Source: Leptothoe sp034932105 (GTDB lineage: Bacteria > Cyanobacteriota > Cyanobacteriia > Phormidesmidales > Phormidesmidaceae). From it: DNA of 64,000 nucleotides. A program made the translations under genes and the position numbers. Below the pieces are notes generated by a model. The model was not told the origin of the DNA, searched no databases, and saw only the letters and a program-made list of their open reading frames with translations. Positions within the stretch are counted from its first letter, which is position 1, and every line of letters starts with the position of its first letter. The stretch spans positions 1-64,000 of the forward strand of contig NZ_JAYGIG010000004.1 in assembly GCF_034932105.1 (NCBI RefSeq). The letters run 5' to 3'. Shown here piece by piece: positions 34,907 through 44,433 of the stretch.

Positions 34907-36094
34907 CTATGACATCACCTTGCTGGGAATATATTTACCCAAGATTTCCAGGAGTTTTGAACGTTCAACGGGCTTGGTTAAATAGTGAGTTGAACCGGCA
35001 ATTTGTCCCCTAATTTTGCTAAATACCCCATCTTTAGCCGTCAGCATAATGATCGGCAGATCTCGAAACCTGTTGATACCACGGATAGTTCGACAAAGCT
35101 CTAGACCATCAATATCTGGCATGGTTACATCCAGCAGTAAGAGTTCAATCTTTGCTTGATTTAGTAGGCTGAGGGCATCCATGGCGTTACTGGCCAGTAA
35201 CAAATGATAGTGATCCCCAACGATCCGTTTGATCATGGCCTGTACCACAGGACTGTCATCAACACTAAGGATAGTGGGCAATTGACGGGAAACATCTTGG
35301 GGGGCAACAGTGGACACCTTGGGAGTCTCCTCTTTTTTCTCTAGTTTATTAGTGGTGGATAGAAATAGATCTTGCTCAAAAGTAAGCCAGCCATTTTGTA
35401 CGAAGCCTAGGTATTTTTTCGCTAATTCTAAGGGGTCTATATTGATCTGATTTGCAATTTCATCCAGGGTGCGCTGCCCATTGACCCATTGTGGTAAATG
35501 TTGTTGTGCCCAGACATCCGTTATAACTTTCTGACCAGTCTTAAGTTGATAAGGAATTGAGTGGGCAGAAGGGATTATAGGGTTGAGCTCAGCCCATGCC
35601 TGTATACGTTGAACAATATCATCCTGGAGCTGTTCCCAGGTAAACCCATGGCGGTCCTCTCCATAGGCAATATAAACTGTGCTGGATGGCTTTAGTGTCA
35701 GTCTTCCTGCATAGGGGTAAATTTGCTCTAACACTAGGGTAGTCTGTGTGCGCATATAGCTTTCGACATCTTTCCAGTCAAACAGCTTGAGGAGAATAAA
35801 TAGCTCCAGATATTTACGTACAGAGGTGGGATCGTCAACTTTTTTTTGAGCCAGTTGTAACGCTGCCTCCATAATATCCAGCTTCAAATGCTGACCCAGT
35901 TCTTTTGATAACTCAATGGGATTGGGTAGAGATAATCCACCGTAGGTGATCTCCCCATCGAGAAAAACTAAAATCCTAGGATGCTTGATTGTTGAAACGT
36001 TAGATAACGTTTCTATGGAGGCAACTCCGCAAAAATGCTCATTTTGTAGTTGTAAGATTAAATCACCTAACTGTTCGGATTCAAACTGAAGCAT
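34907..36094 (-). CDS. PatA/PixG-type response regulator
   Basis: This 395-residue protein has an N-terminal DUF4388/PatA-type region (HFCGVASIETLSNV, ILVFLDGEITYGGLSLP) and a middle helical region. The C-terminal receiver runs from about residue 265 with phospho-Asp in LLLLDVTMPDIDG and Lys in HYLTKPVERS. Such proteins (PatA, PixG, PilG) head cyanobacterial taxis operons and act in pili-based motility or cell patterning. It is the first gene of the operon, with over 500 bp of upstream non-coding sequence that should hold the promoter. Its single receiver replaces the separate PixH-type CheY found in some operons. Confidence 0.88.
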   Translation of the reverse strand: MLQFESEQLGDLILQLQNEHFCGVASIETLSNVSTIKHPRILVFLDGEITYGGLSLPNPIELSKELGQHLKLDIMEAALQLAQKKVDDPTSVRKYLELFILLKLFDWKDVESYMRTQTTLVLEQIYPYAGRLTLKPSSTVYIAYGEDRHGFTWEQLQDDIVQRIQAWAELNPIIPSAHSIPYQLKTGQKVITDVWAQQHLPQWVNGQRTLDEIANQINIDPLELAKKYLGFVQNGWLTFEQDLFLSTTNKLEKKEETPKVSTVAPQDVSRQLPTILSVDDSPVVQAMIKRIVGDHYHLLLASNAMDALSLLNQAKIELLLLDVTMPDIDGLELCRTIRGINRFRDLPIIMLTAKDGVFSKIRGQIAGSTHYLTKPVERSKLLEILGKYIPSKVMS

Positions 36095-36601
36095 TAATAC
36101 TCTCCTCTGGGATCTTTAATAACTACCATTAAATCTTTGCCGTAGGCCACATATCTACGATTGATGAGCGTGGAAATACTCAGTACATAATGTTAGCCGA
36201 CACATATTGATGGAGTACTTCGATTGAGTACTTCTGTGGTTTTTCCCACCAACCTACTGCCACCATTGAGATTAGGCTGGTAATGGTATAAACCTGCCAG
36301 GGCTAAGAATCAATTCAATTTGTTATTGAGCCTTGTTTGACAACAAGGTTAAGGTGGAAATTCTGATCTTATTATTTGTTTCTTTGATATGTGTTTAAAG
36401 TACCCACACAATCAAAAGTCAAACATAGACAATGGGTCGTAGTTTATGCCAGTTATGGCAATGCCTTTGTAGAAAATCGAGCTGCCAGCGCCAGCAATCC
36501 TGATCTTCGCTCTACAGGATATGCCTTTACAGTACTAGCGATTACCGATAGGGGAAGTGTGAAACCTCGCTGCTTTATCCCTGTGGGTCACCCAAAACAG
36601 G
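36095..36601. other. Upstream region of the taxis operon
   Basis: About 500 bp with no convincing gene. The direct repeat GAGTACTTC occurs twice (36210-36218 and 36223-36231). An open frame at 36391-36663 (+) overlaps the alr0857-like gene end and has no recognisable features. The promoter of the operon should lie in the right of this gap. Confidence 0.4.
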
Positions 36602-36985
36602 TCATTGGGTTGATTGCCACAGCTGATAAATCAGCCGTTCGATTTTGGGGGAGAGAACTGTGATAAAGGTGCCAAATTCAGCATTGGAGCTGTTTGTCAT
36701 CCAGGTGCCTTTGAGACTGATTTCAACAAAGTCATCGTCGACGGTAGTTACTTTAATGGCGTCTGTGGTATTGCTTTTTAGTATGGACTCTAAATGAGCT
36801 ATGCCAGCGATCTTTACAGGTAGTAAAAAGCTAGCCCGACCGGGCTCTAGATGTAAGGTTTCACCACCTTGAACGGCTAACATGACTTGTTGGGTGATCA
36901 TTGCATCTAAGGATGCAGCTGCATTCTTAGATGCAGGGACCTTTTCAAGGCATAGGCCGTAATCGGTATAGATCAGCTTCAACAT
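36602..36985 (-). CDS. alr0857-like conserved cyanobacterial protein
   Basis: This 127-residue protein starts MLKLIYTDYGLCLEKV and contains VMLAVQGGETLHLEPGRAS, FLLPVKIAGIAHLE and DDDFVEISLKGTWM. It resembles a small cyanobacterial family represented by Nostoc Alr0857, whose members share the LHLEPSxASFLLP type segment. It has no signal peptide or membrane segment; function is unknown. The family link is from memory of the motif pattern. Confidence 0.7.
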   Translation of the reverse strand: MLKLIYTDYGLCLEKVPASKNAAASLDAMITQQVMLAVQGGETLHLEPGRASFLLPVKIAGIAHLESILKSNTTDAIKVTTVDDDFVEISLKGTWMTNSSNAEFGTFITVLSPKIERLIYQLWQSTQ

Positions 36986-37504
36986 AGCTGACAGTCTCCA
37001 TGGATGGTTCAGTCATGTGCCAGGTACAGGTCTGCTGGGGGCACAGATTGGGCTGGATCAGTATAGAGGTGGGACAGGGCGATGGCTAGGGAGGCGGAAA
37101 GCACTGCAGGCAAAGCTCACCAGACCAACATTTGCATCCTAAGGTCTAAATTGACACAGCCTGCTAAGTTATCTGCTTTTTCCAGAACTTTTCTGCAAAG
37201 ACACCTAAATGACTGTTTATCCTAGGGCCAACCCCTTCAGACTCAATGATTGAGGCAGGGTAAGCATCGGTTTTGAAATGGCGATGGCGTCTCAGCAATT
37301 CTAAATTTCAAGCTCATGACATTTTAATCTTGGACCGATGGAGCCGGTTTGACAGGCAACTCTGCTGGCATTTTGGACTGCTATGCCCTTCTGCAGCAAT
37401 GAACACTATGGCAGAATCTAAATTTATGTATCTTAATCTATCTGTCTGTATTAATACTGCCTGGTAATACAGGCAGACACTCCTGTGAAAGAGGTGATTC
37501 CGTT
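36986..37504. promoter_or_regulatory. Upstream region of the Rieske oxygenase with 8-bp inverted repeat
   Basis: No gene is evident in these 519 bp. Near the Rieske gene the inverted repeat CTGTATTA (37446-37453) / TAATACAG (37465-37472) could be an operator. A strong Shine-Dalgarno sequence GAGGTGAT lies just before the ATG at 37505. Confidence 0.5.
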
Positions 37505-38638
37505 ATGAGCCATTCTAAACAGTTCAACTACACATTAGATCAGCCCCTGGCCCCCAATTTTCCAAGCCGGATGGTGGCAAGTAAGCAACAGACTTTCACG
37601 GACCCTGACCTTTTCCGCAATCAGGTTAGCAGTATTTTTGATCATGACTGGGTCATGGTGGGTCGGGCAGGAGCGATGCCTAATCCTGGTGACTATATGA
37701 CGGCGTTTTTGGGGCAGCGTCCCATTATTGTCATGCGACAGCCGGATGGTTCCATTCGGACAATGGCGAATTATTGCCTACATCGCTACGTCAAACTGCT
37801 GGAGGGCAGTGGTTCTACTAAAAGTATTGTGTGTCCCTACCATTGTTGGACCTATAAATTAAATGGTGAGTTGGTCGGCGTCCCTGAGAGGGAGGGATTT
37901 AGACCTGAAGACATCGAGGGTATTGCCCTGGAACCCATCGCTACGGAGGAGTATCTGGGGTATGTTTTTGTTTCTCTGCGAAACGACCTGCAACCGGTGT
38001 CTGAACGGTTACAAAATCTTAGTTTAATCCTGAAAAATTTTGAACTTGATGGTTACGAAGATCGGCATGTGGTGCATGAAGAGCTATGGAATGCCAATTG
38101 GAAGCTGATCTATCACAATTTTATTGAGAGTTATCACACCACTTACACCCATACGAAGTCCATTGGCCCAGCCAACCCAACCAAGCTGGTTGAATACGGC
38201 CCCATTGGTGATCCCAATTTTACGATTCACAGTAATTCTTACACCCATGAAAATCAGCCGGATATTTATAATCCCCAGCTGGATGATGATGAGCGTCGAC
38301 GGTTTTATGTAACGGGTGTCTTTCCGAATGGGTTAGTTGCGGTAGAGCCGAATTTTGTATGGTGGATGGCCCTTGAACCGAAAGCTGTTGACAAAACGAA
38401 TGCCCGTTGGGGGATTTCTTTCTCTCATCATGCAATGAAGACAATGCCTGATGCTGAAAAGTTTGTGGAAGAGATTGTCAGCGTGATTGAAATTGCGACT
38501 ACCGAGGATAAGGAGATGGTGGAGCGGATGCAGGCAGGGGCGAATTTTGGCTCGGAGAAAGCAGGGTTATTACATGCGCCGTTGGAGTTGTATATAAAAG
38601 AGTTTGATGATTATGTAATGCGGCTATCGAGTAGTTGA
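37505..38638 (+). CDS. Rieske non-haem iron oxygenase, alpha subunit
   Basis: This 377-residue protein has an N-terminal Rieske [2Fe-2S] domain with ligands Cys91, His93 (NYCLHR) and Cys110, His113 (VCPYHCW). The C-terminal catalytic domain carries the mononuclear iron motif NWKLIYHNFIESYHTTYTH (His211, His216). The length and style fit ring-hydroxylating or quaternary-amine (choline/carnitine/betaine-type) monooxygenases. No reductase or small subunit is adjacent. Substrate unknown; it has an unusually strong ribosome site. Confidence 0.9.
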   Translation: MSHSKQFNYTLDQPLAPNFPSRMVASKQQTFTDPDLFRNQVSSIFDHDWVMVGRAGAMPNPGDYMTAFLGQRPIIVMRQPDGSIRTMANYCLHRYVKLLEGSGSTKSIVCPYHCWTYKLNGELVGVPEREGFRPEDIEGIALEPIATEEYLGYVFVSLRNDLQPVSERLQNLSLILKNFELDGYEDRHVVHEELWNANWKLIYHNFIESYHTTYTHTKSIGPANPTKLVEYGPIGDPNFTIHSNSYTHENQPDIYNPQLDDDERRRFYVTGVFPNGLVAVEPNFVWWMALEPKAVDKTNARWGISFSHHAMKTMPDAEKFVEEIVSVIEIATTEDKEMVERMQAGANFGSEKAGLLHAPLELYIKEFDDYVMRLSSS

Positions 38639-38725
38639 GGATGAACTAACGTAAGTGTAGGCAATTACTGAAGACTTCTATGTGCTTTTTGACACGTGAT
38701 ATATAGGAAATGCATAGGATTGTCA

Positions 38726-38741
38726 GTTTACGAACGTAAAC
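38726..38741. promoter_or_regulatory. 16-bp palindrome upstream of K+ channel-amt operon
   Basis: GTTTACG-AA-CGTAAAC is a perfect 7-bp inverted repeat around two bases, 126 bp before the channel start. It is shaped like an operator for a dimeric regulator. It does not fit the NtcA consensus (GTA-N8-TAC). The regulator is unknown. Confidence 0.45.
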
Positions 38742-38867
38742 GGGTTGCAGCTTTTGGCAAGCTGACCGGCTGCCGCTGATGATTCTGTAGCTTGCGGCAC
38801 AACATCCGTTTTCTATGACCTGGTTTAATGTCAGCATTGTATGACCTAGGTTGTAGCGTTTCAATCC

Positions 38868-39929
38868 ATGCAGCAATCTGCTCGCCGTGTTTTAATTGGG
38901 GTTGTCTTTTTTGTCTTTACGGTGTTGGTGGCCATTCTGGGCTATATCTTTTTTGGATGGACCCCCCTAGAAGCCATTTACATGGTAGTGATCACGATTT
39001 TTGGGGTGGGCTATGGGGAAGTGAGACCTATGGAAACCCCGTTCGAGAGAATTTTTACAATTGTAGTCATTATTGCCGGGACAACCTCGGCTGTTTATAG
39101 CGTAGGGGGTTTTTTCCAAATGGTCACCGAGGGAGAAATTAACCGGGCCTTTAGCAATCAGCGTAAACAGCTCACCATCGCTAATTTGCAAGATCATGTG
39201 ATTGTTTGCGGCTTTGACCGCATGGGGCAGGTCTTGGCAGGGCAGCTGAATGAGGCCAAACAGGCCTTTGTGGTGGTGGACAGTCTGCCGGAACGGATCG
39301 AAGTGGCTGATGCCTTGGGATACCTCCATTACCAGGGAGATGCTACCCATGAAGTGACCCTAAAGGAGATCGGCATTTATCGGGCGAAGGCCCTGGTGGC
39401 GGTGTTGCCCGATGATAAAACCAATGTTTTCATTACCTTGACCGCTCGGGATCTCAACCCTAGGATCAAAATTCTAGCCCGAGGAGAGTTACCCCCCACA
39501 GAACGAAAGCTACGCCTGGCGGGGGCTGACCACATTGTGTTGCCTGACACCATCAGTGCGATTCAGATTTCTAACTTAATTGTTCGTCCGGCGGGGATGG
39601 ATCTGCTGAACAATTCCTATGAACGTAGCTATCTGAATGAGTTCCTGGCAAATGTTGAGGTCCAAATGGAAGAACTCCAAATTAAAGAAGACTCTCCCTT
39701 TGTGGGTAGAACGCTCATGGAGCTCCAGATTAGAAGCAAGGGGGCCTTTATGGTGATTGCCCTGCGTCGATTAGATGAGAATTTGATTTTTCGGCCCGCT
39801 TCTTCCCAATTATTAAATGCAGAAGACTCCATCGTTGTTTTGGGCCATCAGGATCAGTTGCCAAAATTTGCTGAATATTACCATTTGAAGCGATACCACG
39901 TTAGCCATCAAAAGTTGTCGGTGACATGA
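38868..39929 (+). CDS. Two-TM potassium channel with TrkA-N/TrkA-C (RCK) domains
   Basis: This 353-residue protein has TM1 about 8-29, a pore loop with filter FGVGYGE (residues 45-51), and TM2 about 63-85. A cytoplasmic RCK/TrkA-N Rossmann domain (HVIVCGFDRMGQVLAGQL) and a TrkA-C domain (LLNAEDSIVVLGHQDQL) follow. The filter has G and E in place of the common TVGYGD ends, a known but less frequent variant. Its last 4 bp overlap the amt start (ATGA), so the two are translationally coupled. It probably moves K+ to balance charge or osmotic state, possibly tied to ammonium uptake. Confidence 0.9.
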   Translation: MQQSARRVLIGVVFFVFTVLVAILGYIFFGWTPLEAIYMVVITIFGVGYGEVRPMETPFERIFTIVVIIAGTTSAVYSVGGFFQMVTEGEINRAFSNQRKQLTIANLQDHVIVCGFDRMGQVLAGQLNEAKQAFVVVDSLPERIEVADALGYLHYQGDATHEVTLKEIGIYRAKALVAVLPDDKTNVFITLTARDLNPRIKILARGELPPTERKLRLAGADHIVLPDTISAIQISNLIVRPAGMDLLNNSYERSYLNEFLANVEVQMEELQIKEDSPFVGRTLMELQIRSKGAFMVIALRRLDENLIFRPASSQLLNAEDSIVVLGHQDQLPKFAEYYHLKRYHVSHQKLSVT

Positions 39930-41506
39930 TTGATATCCTCTGGGTTTTACTCTGTTCTGGTCTTGTCTTTTTGATGCAGGCTGGGTTTATGTGTCTGGAG
40001 TCGGGTCTGACGCGCTCCAAAAACAGTATTAATGTGGCGGTCAAGAACCTGGCAGATTTTGGTGTGTCTGCCGGTCTATTTTGGGTCTTTGGCTATGGCA
40101 TCATGTTTGGGCAGTCTGGAGCTAGTTGGTTTGGCAATGCGGGATTTTTTCCCACCTTCAACGGCCAGCCAGAACAGGAGGTTTTCTTTCTGTTTCAGAT
40201 GATGTTTTGTGGCACGGCGACCACCATTGTGTCAGGGGCGGCGGCGGAACGACTCAAGTTCCATGCTTACCTGCTGTTGACCCTGTTTATTTCCGGCATC
40301 ATCTATCCTGTCTTTGGCCAATGGAGTTGGCATAGCTTGGCCTTAGATAATTCGGCTGGCTGGCTAGAAAGTCTAGGCTTTGTCGACTTTGCGGGGTCGT
40401 CGGTGGTGCATAGTGTGGGGGCATGGTTTGGCCTGGCGGTCATTTTAGTGGTGGGGGCGCGCCAGGGTCGATATGCCGAGAATGGCGCATCCCAACGGAT
40501 TCAAGGGGCTAATCTGACATTTTCTGTACTGGGGGCGATGATCCTCTGGTTTGGTTGGATTGGCTTTAACGGGGGCAGTACCCTGGCCCTCAATGATCAG
40601 GTGCCTGGCATCATTGTCAACACGGTGATGGCTGGCGTGGCAGGCATGATAACGATGGTCGCCTTGAGCGGATTGAAAAATAAGATTGTGGAGGTGGAGC
40701 TGCTGATCAATGGGACGTTGGCGGGTCTGGTGGCAGTAACGGCCTGTTGCCATGTGATTAATGCGCCCTTAGCGGTAGTTGTGGGGGGAACGGGGGCTGC
40801 GATCGCAACCCTAGCCTCCCAGTTACTAGACCGCTGGCACATCGATGATGCCGTGGATGCATTTCCGGTCCATGGGGCAGCGGGCATGTGGGGTACCTTG
40901 TGCGTTGGCTTATTTGGGCAGTTAGATGTCATTGGCACGGGGCTAAGCCGGGGCAATCAGATCATGGTCCAGCTCTTTGGCATTGGTGTGGCCGCCGTCT
41001 GGACCTTTGGCCTAGCCTGGACTGTGCTCACCCTAGTCAATAAGGTATTTCCCCTTCGTATTTCCCCAGAAGACGAGAACATTGGCCTCAATGTATCGGA
41101 ACACCAGGCCAAGACCGAAACCTATGAACTCTTCCAGGTAATGGACTACCAGGCTAGAACCAATGACTTAAGTCTGCGGGTGCCGGTGGAACCGTTTACG
41201 GAGATTGGCCATATTGCCACCCGGTATAACCATGTGATTGGTGCCTTTGAAAAACGCCACGATCAAAGTGCGGAGGACCTGGCCCATATTTACTATGTGA
41301 CGGAAGCAATCGTGGCGGCGGTGGAGAATCAAAGCTTTAAGGCTAACAATCTGGGCATTGATGAGGTGGCAGAACGCACGGATGAACTGGGTTCGTTGGC
41401 TCGGGCCATTCAACAGGTGGTGGGGATTGTGGAAGAACGGGAACAGGAGATTTTGAGTTTGCAACAACGGTTAGAAAAATTACCCAAAGAGTCTGACCCG
41501 GCTTAG
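39926..41506 (+). CDS. Ammonium transporter with HAMP-like C-terminal extension
   Basis: This 526-residue protein has a membrane core of about 390 residues of the Amt/MEP/Rh family: AGFMCLESGLTRSKN, MMFCGTATTIVSGAAAERL, FAGSSVVHSVGAWFG, WFGWIGFNGGS and DAFPVHGAAGMWGT, including both conserved pore His. After the core (residue ~390) an extra ~130-residue cytoplasmic tail includes a HAMP-like or helical segment (NDLSLRVPVEPFTEIGHIATRYNHV is given here only as motif positions about 415-440) and an acidic coiled coil. The start overlaps the K+ channel stop by 4 bp. A sensory or regulatory role for the tail is inference. Confidence 0.9.
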   Translation: MIDILWVLLCSGLVFLMQAGFMCLESGLTRSKNSINVAVKNLADFGVSAGLFWVFGYGIMFGQSGASWFGNAGFFPTFNGQPEQEVFFLFQMMFCGTATTIVSGAAAERLKFHAYLLLTLFISGIIYPVFGQWSWHSLALDNSAGWLESLGFVDFAGSSVVHSVGAWFGLAVILVVGARQGRYAENGASQRIQGANLTFSVLGAMILWFGWIGFNGGSTLALNDQVPGIIVNTVMAGVAGMITMVALSGLKNKIVEVELLINGTLAGLVAVTACCHVINAPLAVVVGGTGAAIATLASQLLDRWHIDDAVDAFPVHGAAGMWGTLCVGLFGQLDVIGTGLSRGNQIMVQLFGIGVAAVWTFGLAWTVLTLVNKVFPLRISPEDENIGLNVSEHQAKTETYELFQVMDYQARTNDLSLRVPVEPFTEIGHIATRYNHVIGAFEKRHDQSAEDLAHIYYVTEAIVAAVENQSFKANNLGIDEVAERTDELGSLARAIQQVVGIVEEREQEILSLQQRLEKLPKESDPA

Positions 41507-41928
41507 CGGTAGTATTCTGAGACTCAACTATGCGTCGGTCGATGTCATCTGAGAGATGAACGATGTTTGCCAATTGAGCAGGTTTATCGGGGCCTAGTGA
41601 TGGATTCGAGTTCCTACGCATCGATCGGCCCATTCAGCTTCAGACTGGGGAATTGCGATCGCTTAAATTACCTGCCCAAGTAGAACGACCAGCTATACAC
41701 ATCAGGAAAGTAATTACCCAAAAGACATACCTGGCCTGGGACTAGTCTGCAGTCCCAGGGAGTCAAAGGTTGAGAAATGTTGCAAACGGGCAAATAAATC
41801 GCTGAACAGCATGCCATACATTCAACGTTGTCTCGTTTACTGAAAGATTTAACCAGTTACTGAAGTGGACTCTGCTGAAACCACTCCCTGAGCTCTGTAG
41901 GTTGCTAAACTACCCTACTATCAGACCT
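41507..41928. other. Intergenic region with terminator-like hairpin
   Basis: These 422 bp hold no gene. The perfect 9-bp hairpin CCTGGGACT (41735-41743) / AGTCCCAGG (41751-41759) lies about 230 bp after amt; it lacks a T-run. A promoter for the next gene must lie at the right end. Confidence 0.5.
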
Positions 41929-42879
41929 ATGGCAGCTTCCCTAAAACATGCCGTTCGATTCACTGGTTTAGCAGGTCTAATGGGCCTGATCAGCTGCATT
42001 CCCAGCGGTTTTGCCGGAACGATACCCCCCGTAGATGCTCAACCGTTATCGGCATTGGACTTGCAACCGCTGGAATATCGGCTAGATGTGCCTGGGCGTG
42101 GTCAGGTAGTCACCACCAGCATCACCTTTACCGAGTTTATGGACTCTGAGGGGTTTGACTATGGGGCCGTTTTGTATCTTCCCACCCATGAGACGGAGAG
42201 CGACTTTACGCTGATTCACCACGATCTAAACGGTGATGGTTTCGAAGATGTGTTGGTGCCGCTGATGGTGCTGCCTAAAAGTGAGCAGGATGCTAACAGC
42301 GGTGATGATGGCCATTTTGCCCTAGCGGTGGTGCTCAATCAACAGGGACGGCCAGTCCACAGGGACACCGCTTTCTTTGGGATGATCCATGAGGTAGAGC
42401 TGATTGACGATCAGATTGTGGTCTCGGGTGCAGCTGAACTATGGGGAAATGAGACCACCTATACCTACCGTTGGACAGAGACAGGACTCAGGTTGCTCAG
42501 TCGTGAGTCAATCAACCTGGATACCATTCCTTTTCCCCAGGATAGGCAGCAATATTTTGACTATAACGTTGAGCAAAGCCGCTTTAGTGAGGCGGGGGCG
42601 GTGGATGATCCCCTGGCATTGACCCGGACCGTGTTAGGCGATGGTCCTGAAGCGGAGGAGCCTTCTGAGATCATACTGGATGTGTTAGAAGCAACCGATC
42701 AGCGTGTGGTAATTGGCTATAGCCGCAAGCAGCTGGAGGACGACTCAGTGTATGCCAAACGTCTGCGCCTAGAGTTTGTTCCTGATGGTGACCAGTGGCG
42801 CATTGATTGGATTGGCCAACAGTTTTCCTGTCAAGTAGGACGAGGGCGACAGACCTGGCATAACAGCCTTTGTTCCTAG
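41929..42879 (+). CDS. Exported hypothetical protein with duplicated 3' end
   Basis: 316 residues from the ATG at 41929; an in-frame TTG at 41902 would place nine residues before the signal and is less likely. The signal peptide is hydrophobic to about residue 30 (FTGLAGLMGLISC, PSGFAG). The mature protein contains LIHHDLNGDGFEDVLVPL, resembling a Ca-binding/FG-GAP-like stretch, and a C-terminal half rich in charged beta-type segments. No named family is recognised. The last 368 bp region is repeated almost perfectly at 47121-47488, so this gene's 3' end marks the left border of an inserted cassette. Confidence 0.8.
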   Translation: MAASLKHAVRFTGLAGLMGLISCIPSGFAGTIPPVDAQPLSALDLQPLEYRLDVPGRGQVVTTSITFTEFMDSEGFDYGAVLYLPTHETESDFTLIHHDLNGDGFEDVLVPLMVLPKSEQDANSGDDGHFALAVVLNQQGRPVHRDTAFFGMIHEVELIDDQIVVSGAAELWGNETTYTYRWTETGLRLLSRESINLDTIPFPQDRQQYFDYNVEQSRFSEAGAVDDPLALTRTVLGDGPEAEEPSEIILDVLEATDQRVVIGYSRKQLEDDSVYAKRLRLEFVPDGDQWRIDWIGQQFSCQVGRGRQTWHNSLCS

Positions 42880-42900
42880 GGGACGCATAGACAATGACCA
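42533..42900 (+). repeat. 368-bp direct repeat, left copy (in gene)
   Basis: From TTCCCCAGGATAGG to the sequence GACAATGACCA this stretch is repeated in the same direction at 47121-47488. I count three substitutions and no indels. This copy forms the last ~115 codons of the hypothetical gene plus 21 bp after its stop. The repeat ends 6 bp before the stop codon of the AAA_35 gene that begins the cassette. Confidence 0.95.
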
Positions 42901-42906
42901 TTAAAT

Positions 42907-44433
42907 TTAAGATCTGTATAGGTTAGGTTGATGCACGAAACCCATTGTCCTGTGAAGGCTCTCTTCTGATGGTTTGGGTACAGATGTGGTGCGTCGGAAA
43001 AGAACCAGTAAGCTGGTGATGAGCATCAGCCCCGAAAGGGTAAAGAGGATTATGCTAGTGGTGAATAACTGTTTGAGCTTGGTTTCTTTACGGGCTGAGA
43101 TCGCATTCACCTCTGCCCTCATTTTCTCCTGCTCCCGTTTACGTATGGCTTCCTGTCTGGCCATTTCTTGTTCATAAATATGGGACTGGCTGTTCATCAA
43201 AAACTGATGATGTGCTTCTCTCAGGCTTTGGTTGCCAGCCCATGCCCTAGCTGCCTGCAGGGACTGTTCGTCGAGTAACCATTTAGCATCACAGTTGGAC
43301 GTTAGCCACTTATCTAGCATGGCTTGATAGGGACAGAGGGAGGACAATCGACGGTCAATCCACCAGGGTCTAAAGATTTCGACGTAGATTTGGTTGGCAA
43401 TTTTTAGATAGGCTCCTTCTTTGACTACCAGCCCCGTTAGCTGTAGTTCGTTTTGCTCTGGGCTGTCGTCCATCAGGATAATGCGCGCCTTTAATATGTC
43501 TCGATAAACTTCCAGCAGTCGTTGGGCACGTGAGCTGTGGAGCAGTCTATCTTGAATAGTTTTGAGGTGTTCTGGGGTGTCCTGCTGTAGCCAGTCTTGG
43601 ATGATTTTGCGTTCGACCAGTTGATCGACATAGGGGCCTGGATAGTCCTGAGGTTTAATGTCGGCCTCGCTGACGATGAGCTGGCATAGTTTTTGGGTGA
43701 GAAAGGGTTGTCCGCCAGTCCAGCGTAAAATACTCTGAATGACTCCTTCTCCATAGTCTGACAGGTGGGCCAGACCCGCGCTTAGGGGTTTAGCTTCGTC
43801 TAGGGTGAAGCCTCTGAGTTGGATGGCGGTGCCGATATTGAAGGGGGTGCGATCGCGGGCTGAAATAAGCTCAGATGGGGTGGCGACACCGATGAGGGTG
43901 AATGTTAGTCGACGGTAGTTGGGATGTTCGGCTCGTTCTTGGTAAAAGTAACGGATCAGGGAAAAGAAGTCGTCGCTGAAGCCAAACTGAAATAGACTGT
44001 CAATTTCGTCGATGAAGATAACAATGGGTTGTTGAATCTCCTTTAAAAGAACGTCTTCGATAAATTCGCTAAAGCGTTGGATGGGTGAAATTCTGTCTCG
44101 CTCTTGCCACCAGGGGATAACTTTGAGTTTAATGCCCAGGCTGCGGCTGAGGCGTCGGATGATGCCGAGGTACCAGGCTTCGGAGGTCATGCCGTGTTCG
44201 ACGATGGCGCTAACTTCGATAATGCCGCAGGCGATGCCTTTGGCTTTGAGGCGTTGGGTGGTTTGGACCCGCAGGCTGGATTTGCCCATTTGGCGGGCAT
44301 TGAAGATATGGCAGTATTCTCTGGCCATGAGAGCCTGGAAGAGGTCTTCGTCAGCTTGGCGGGAGATATAGGTGGGGGCGTCTTGGCGTAGGGCTCCGCC
44401 GACGGTATATTGAGAGGCAGAGGTTGAAGACAT
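42907..44433 (-). CDS. AAA_35-type ATPase with C-terminal membrane anchor
   Basis: This 508-residue protein is an AAA-like (AAA_35) ATPase of the STAND-like group common in cyanobacteria. N-terminal TYISRQADEDLFQAL leads to Walker A NARQMGKSSL (about 45-54). Walker B is IVIFIDEIDSLF, followed by sensor-like LTFTLIGVATP and winged-helix type GGQPFLTQKLCQLI. A Lys/Glu/Arg-rich coiled coil (about 415-450) precedes one TM segment (about 455-480, SIILFTLSGLMLITSLLVL). It is inferred to be a membrane-tethered signalling ATPase. It lies inside the direct-repeat-bounded cassette with a CHAT-TIR-AAA_35 gene and an AAA_35 relic. Confidence 0.88.
   Translation of the reverse strand: MSSTSASQYTVGGALRQDAPTYISRQADEDLFQALMAREYCHIFNARQMGKSSLRVQTTQRLKAKGIACGIIEVSAIVEHGMTSEAWYLGIIRRLSRSLGIKLKVIPWWQERDRISPIQRFSEFIEDVLLKEIQQPIVIFIDEIDSLFQFGFSDDFFSLIRYFYQERAEHPNYRRLTFTLIGVATPSELISARDRTPFNIGTAIQLRGFTLDEAKPLSAGLAHLSDYGEGVIQSILRWTGGQPFLTQKLCQLIVSEADIKPQDYPGPYVDQLVERKIIQDWLQQDTPEHLKTIQDRLLHSSRAQRLLEVYRDILKARIILMDDSPEQNELQLTGLVVKEGAYLKIANQIYVEIFRPWWIDRRLSSLCPYQAMLDKWLTSNCDAKWLLDEQSLQAARAWAGNQSLREAHHQFLMNSQSHIYEQEMARQEAIRKREQEKMRAEVNAISARKETKLKQLFTTSIILFTLSGLMLITSLLVLFRRTTSVPKPSEESLHRTMGFVHQPNLYRS

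Noticed and set aside
36391..36663. 90-aa open frame on the plus strand
   Set aside because: It overlaps the 3' end of the alr0857-like gene and has no recognisable motif or good ribosome site. It could be real but cannot be supported.
37273..37467. 64-aa open frame before the Rieske gene
   Set aside because: No ribosome site and an irregular composition. The region looks like leader or promoter sequence.
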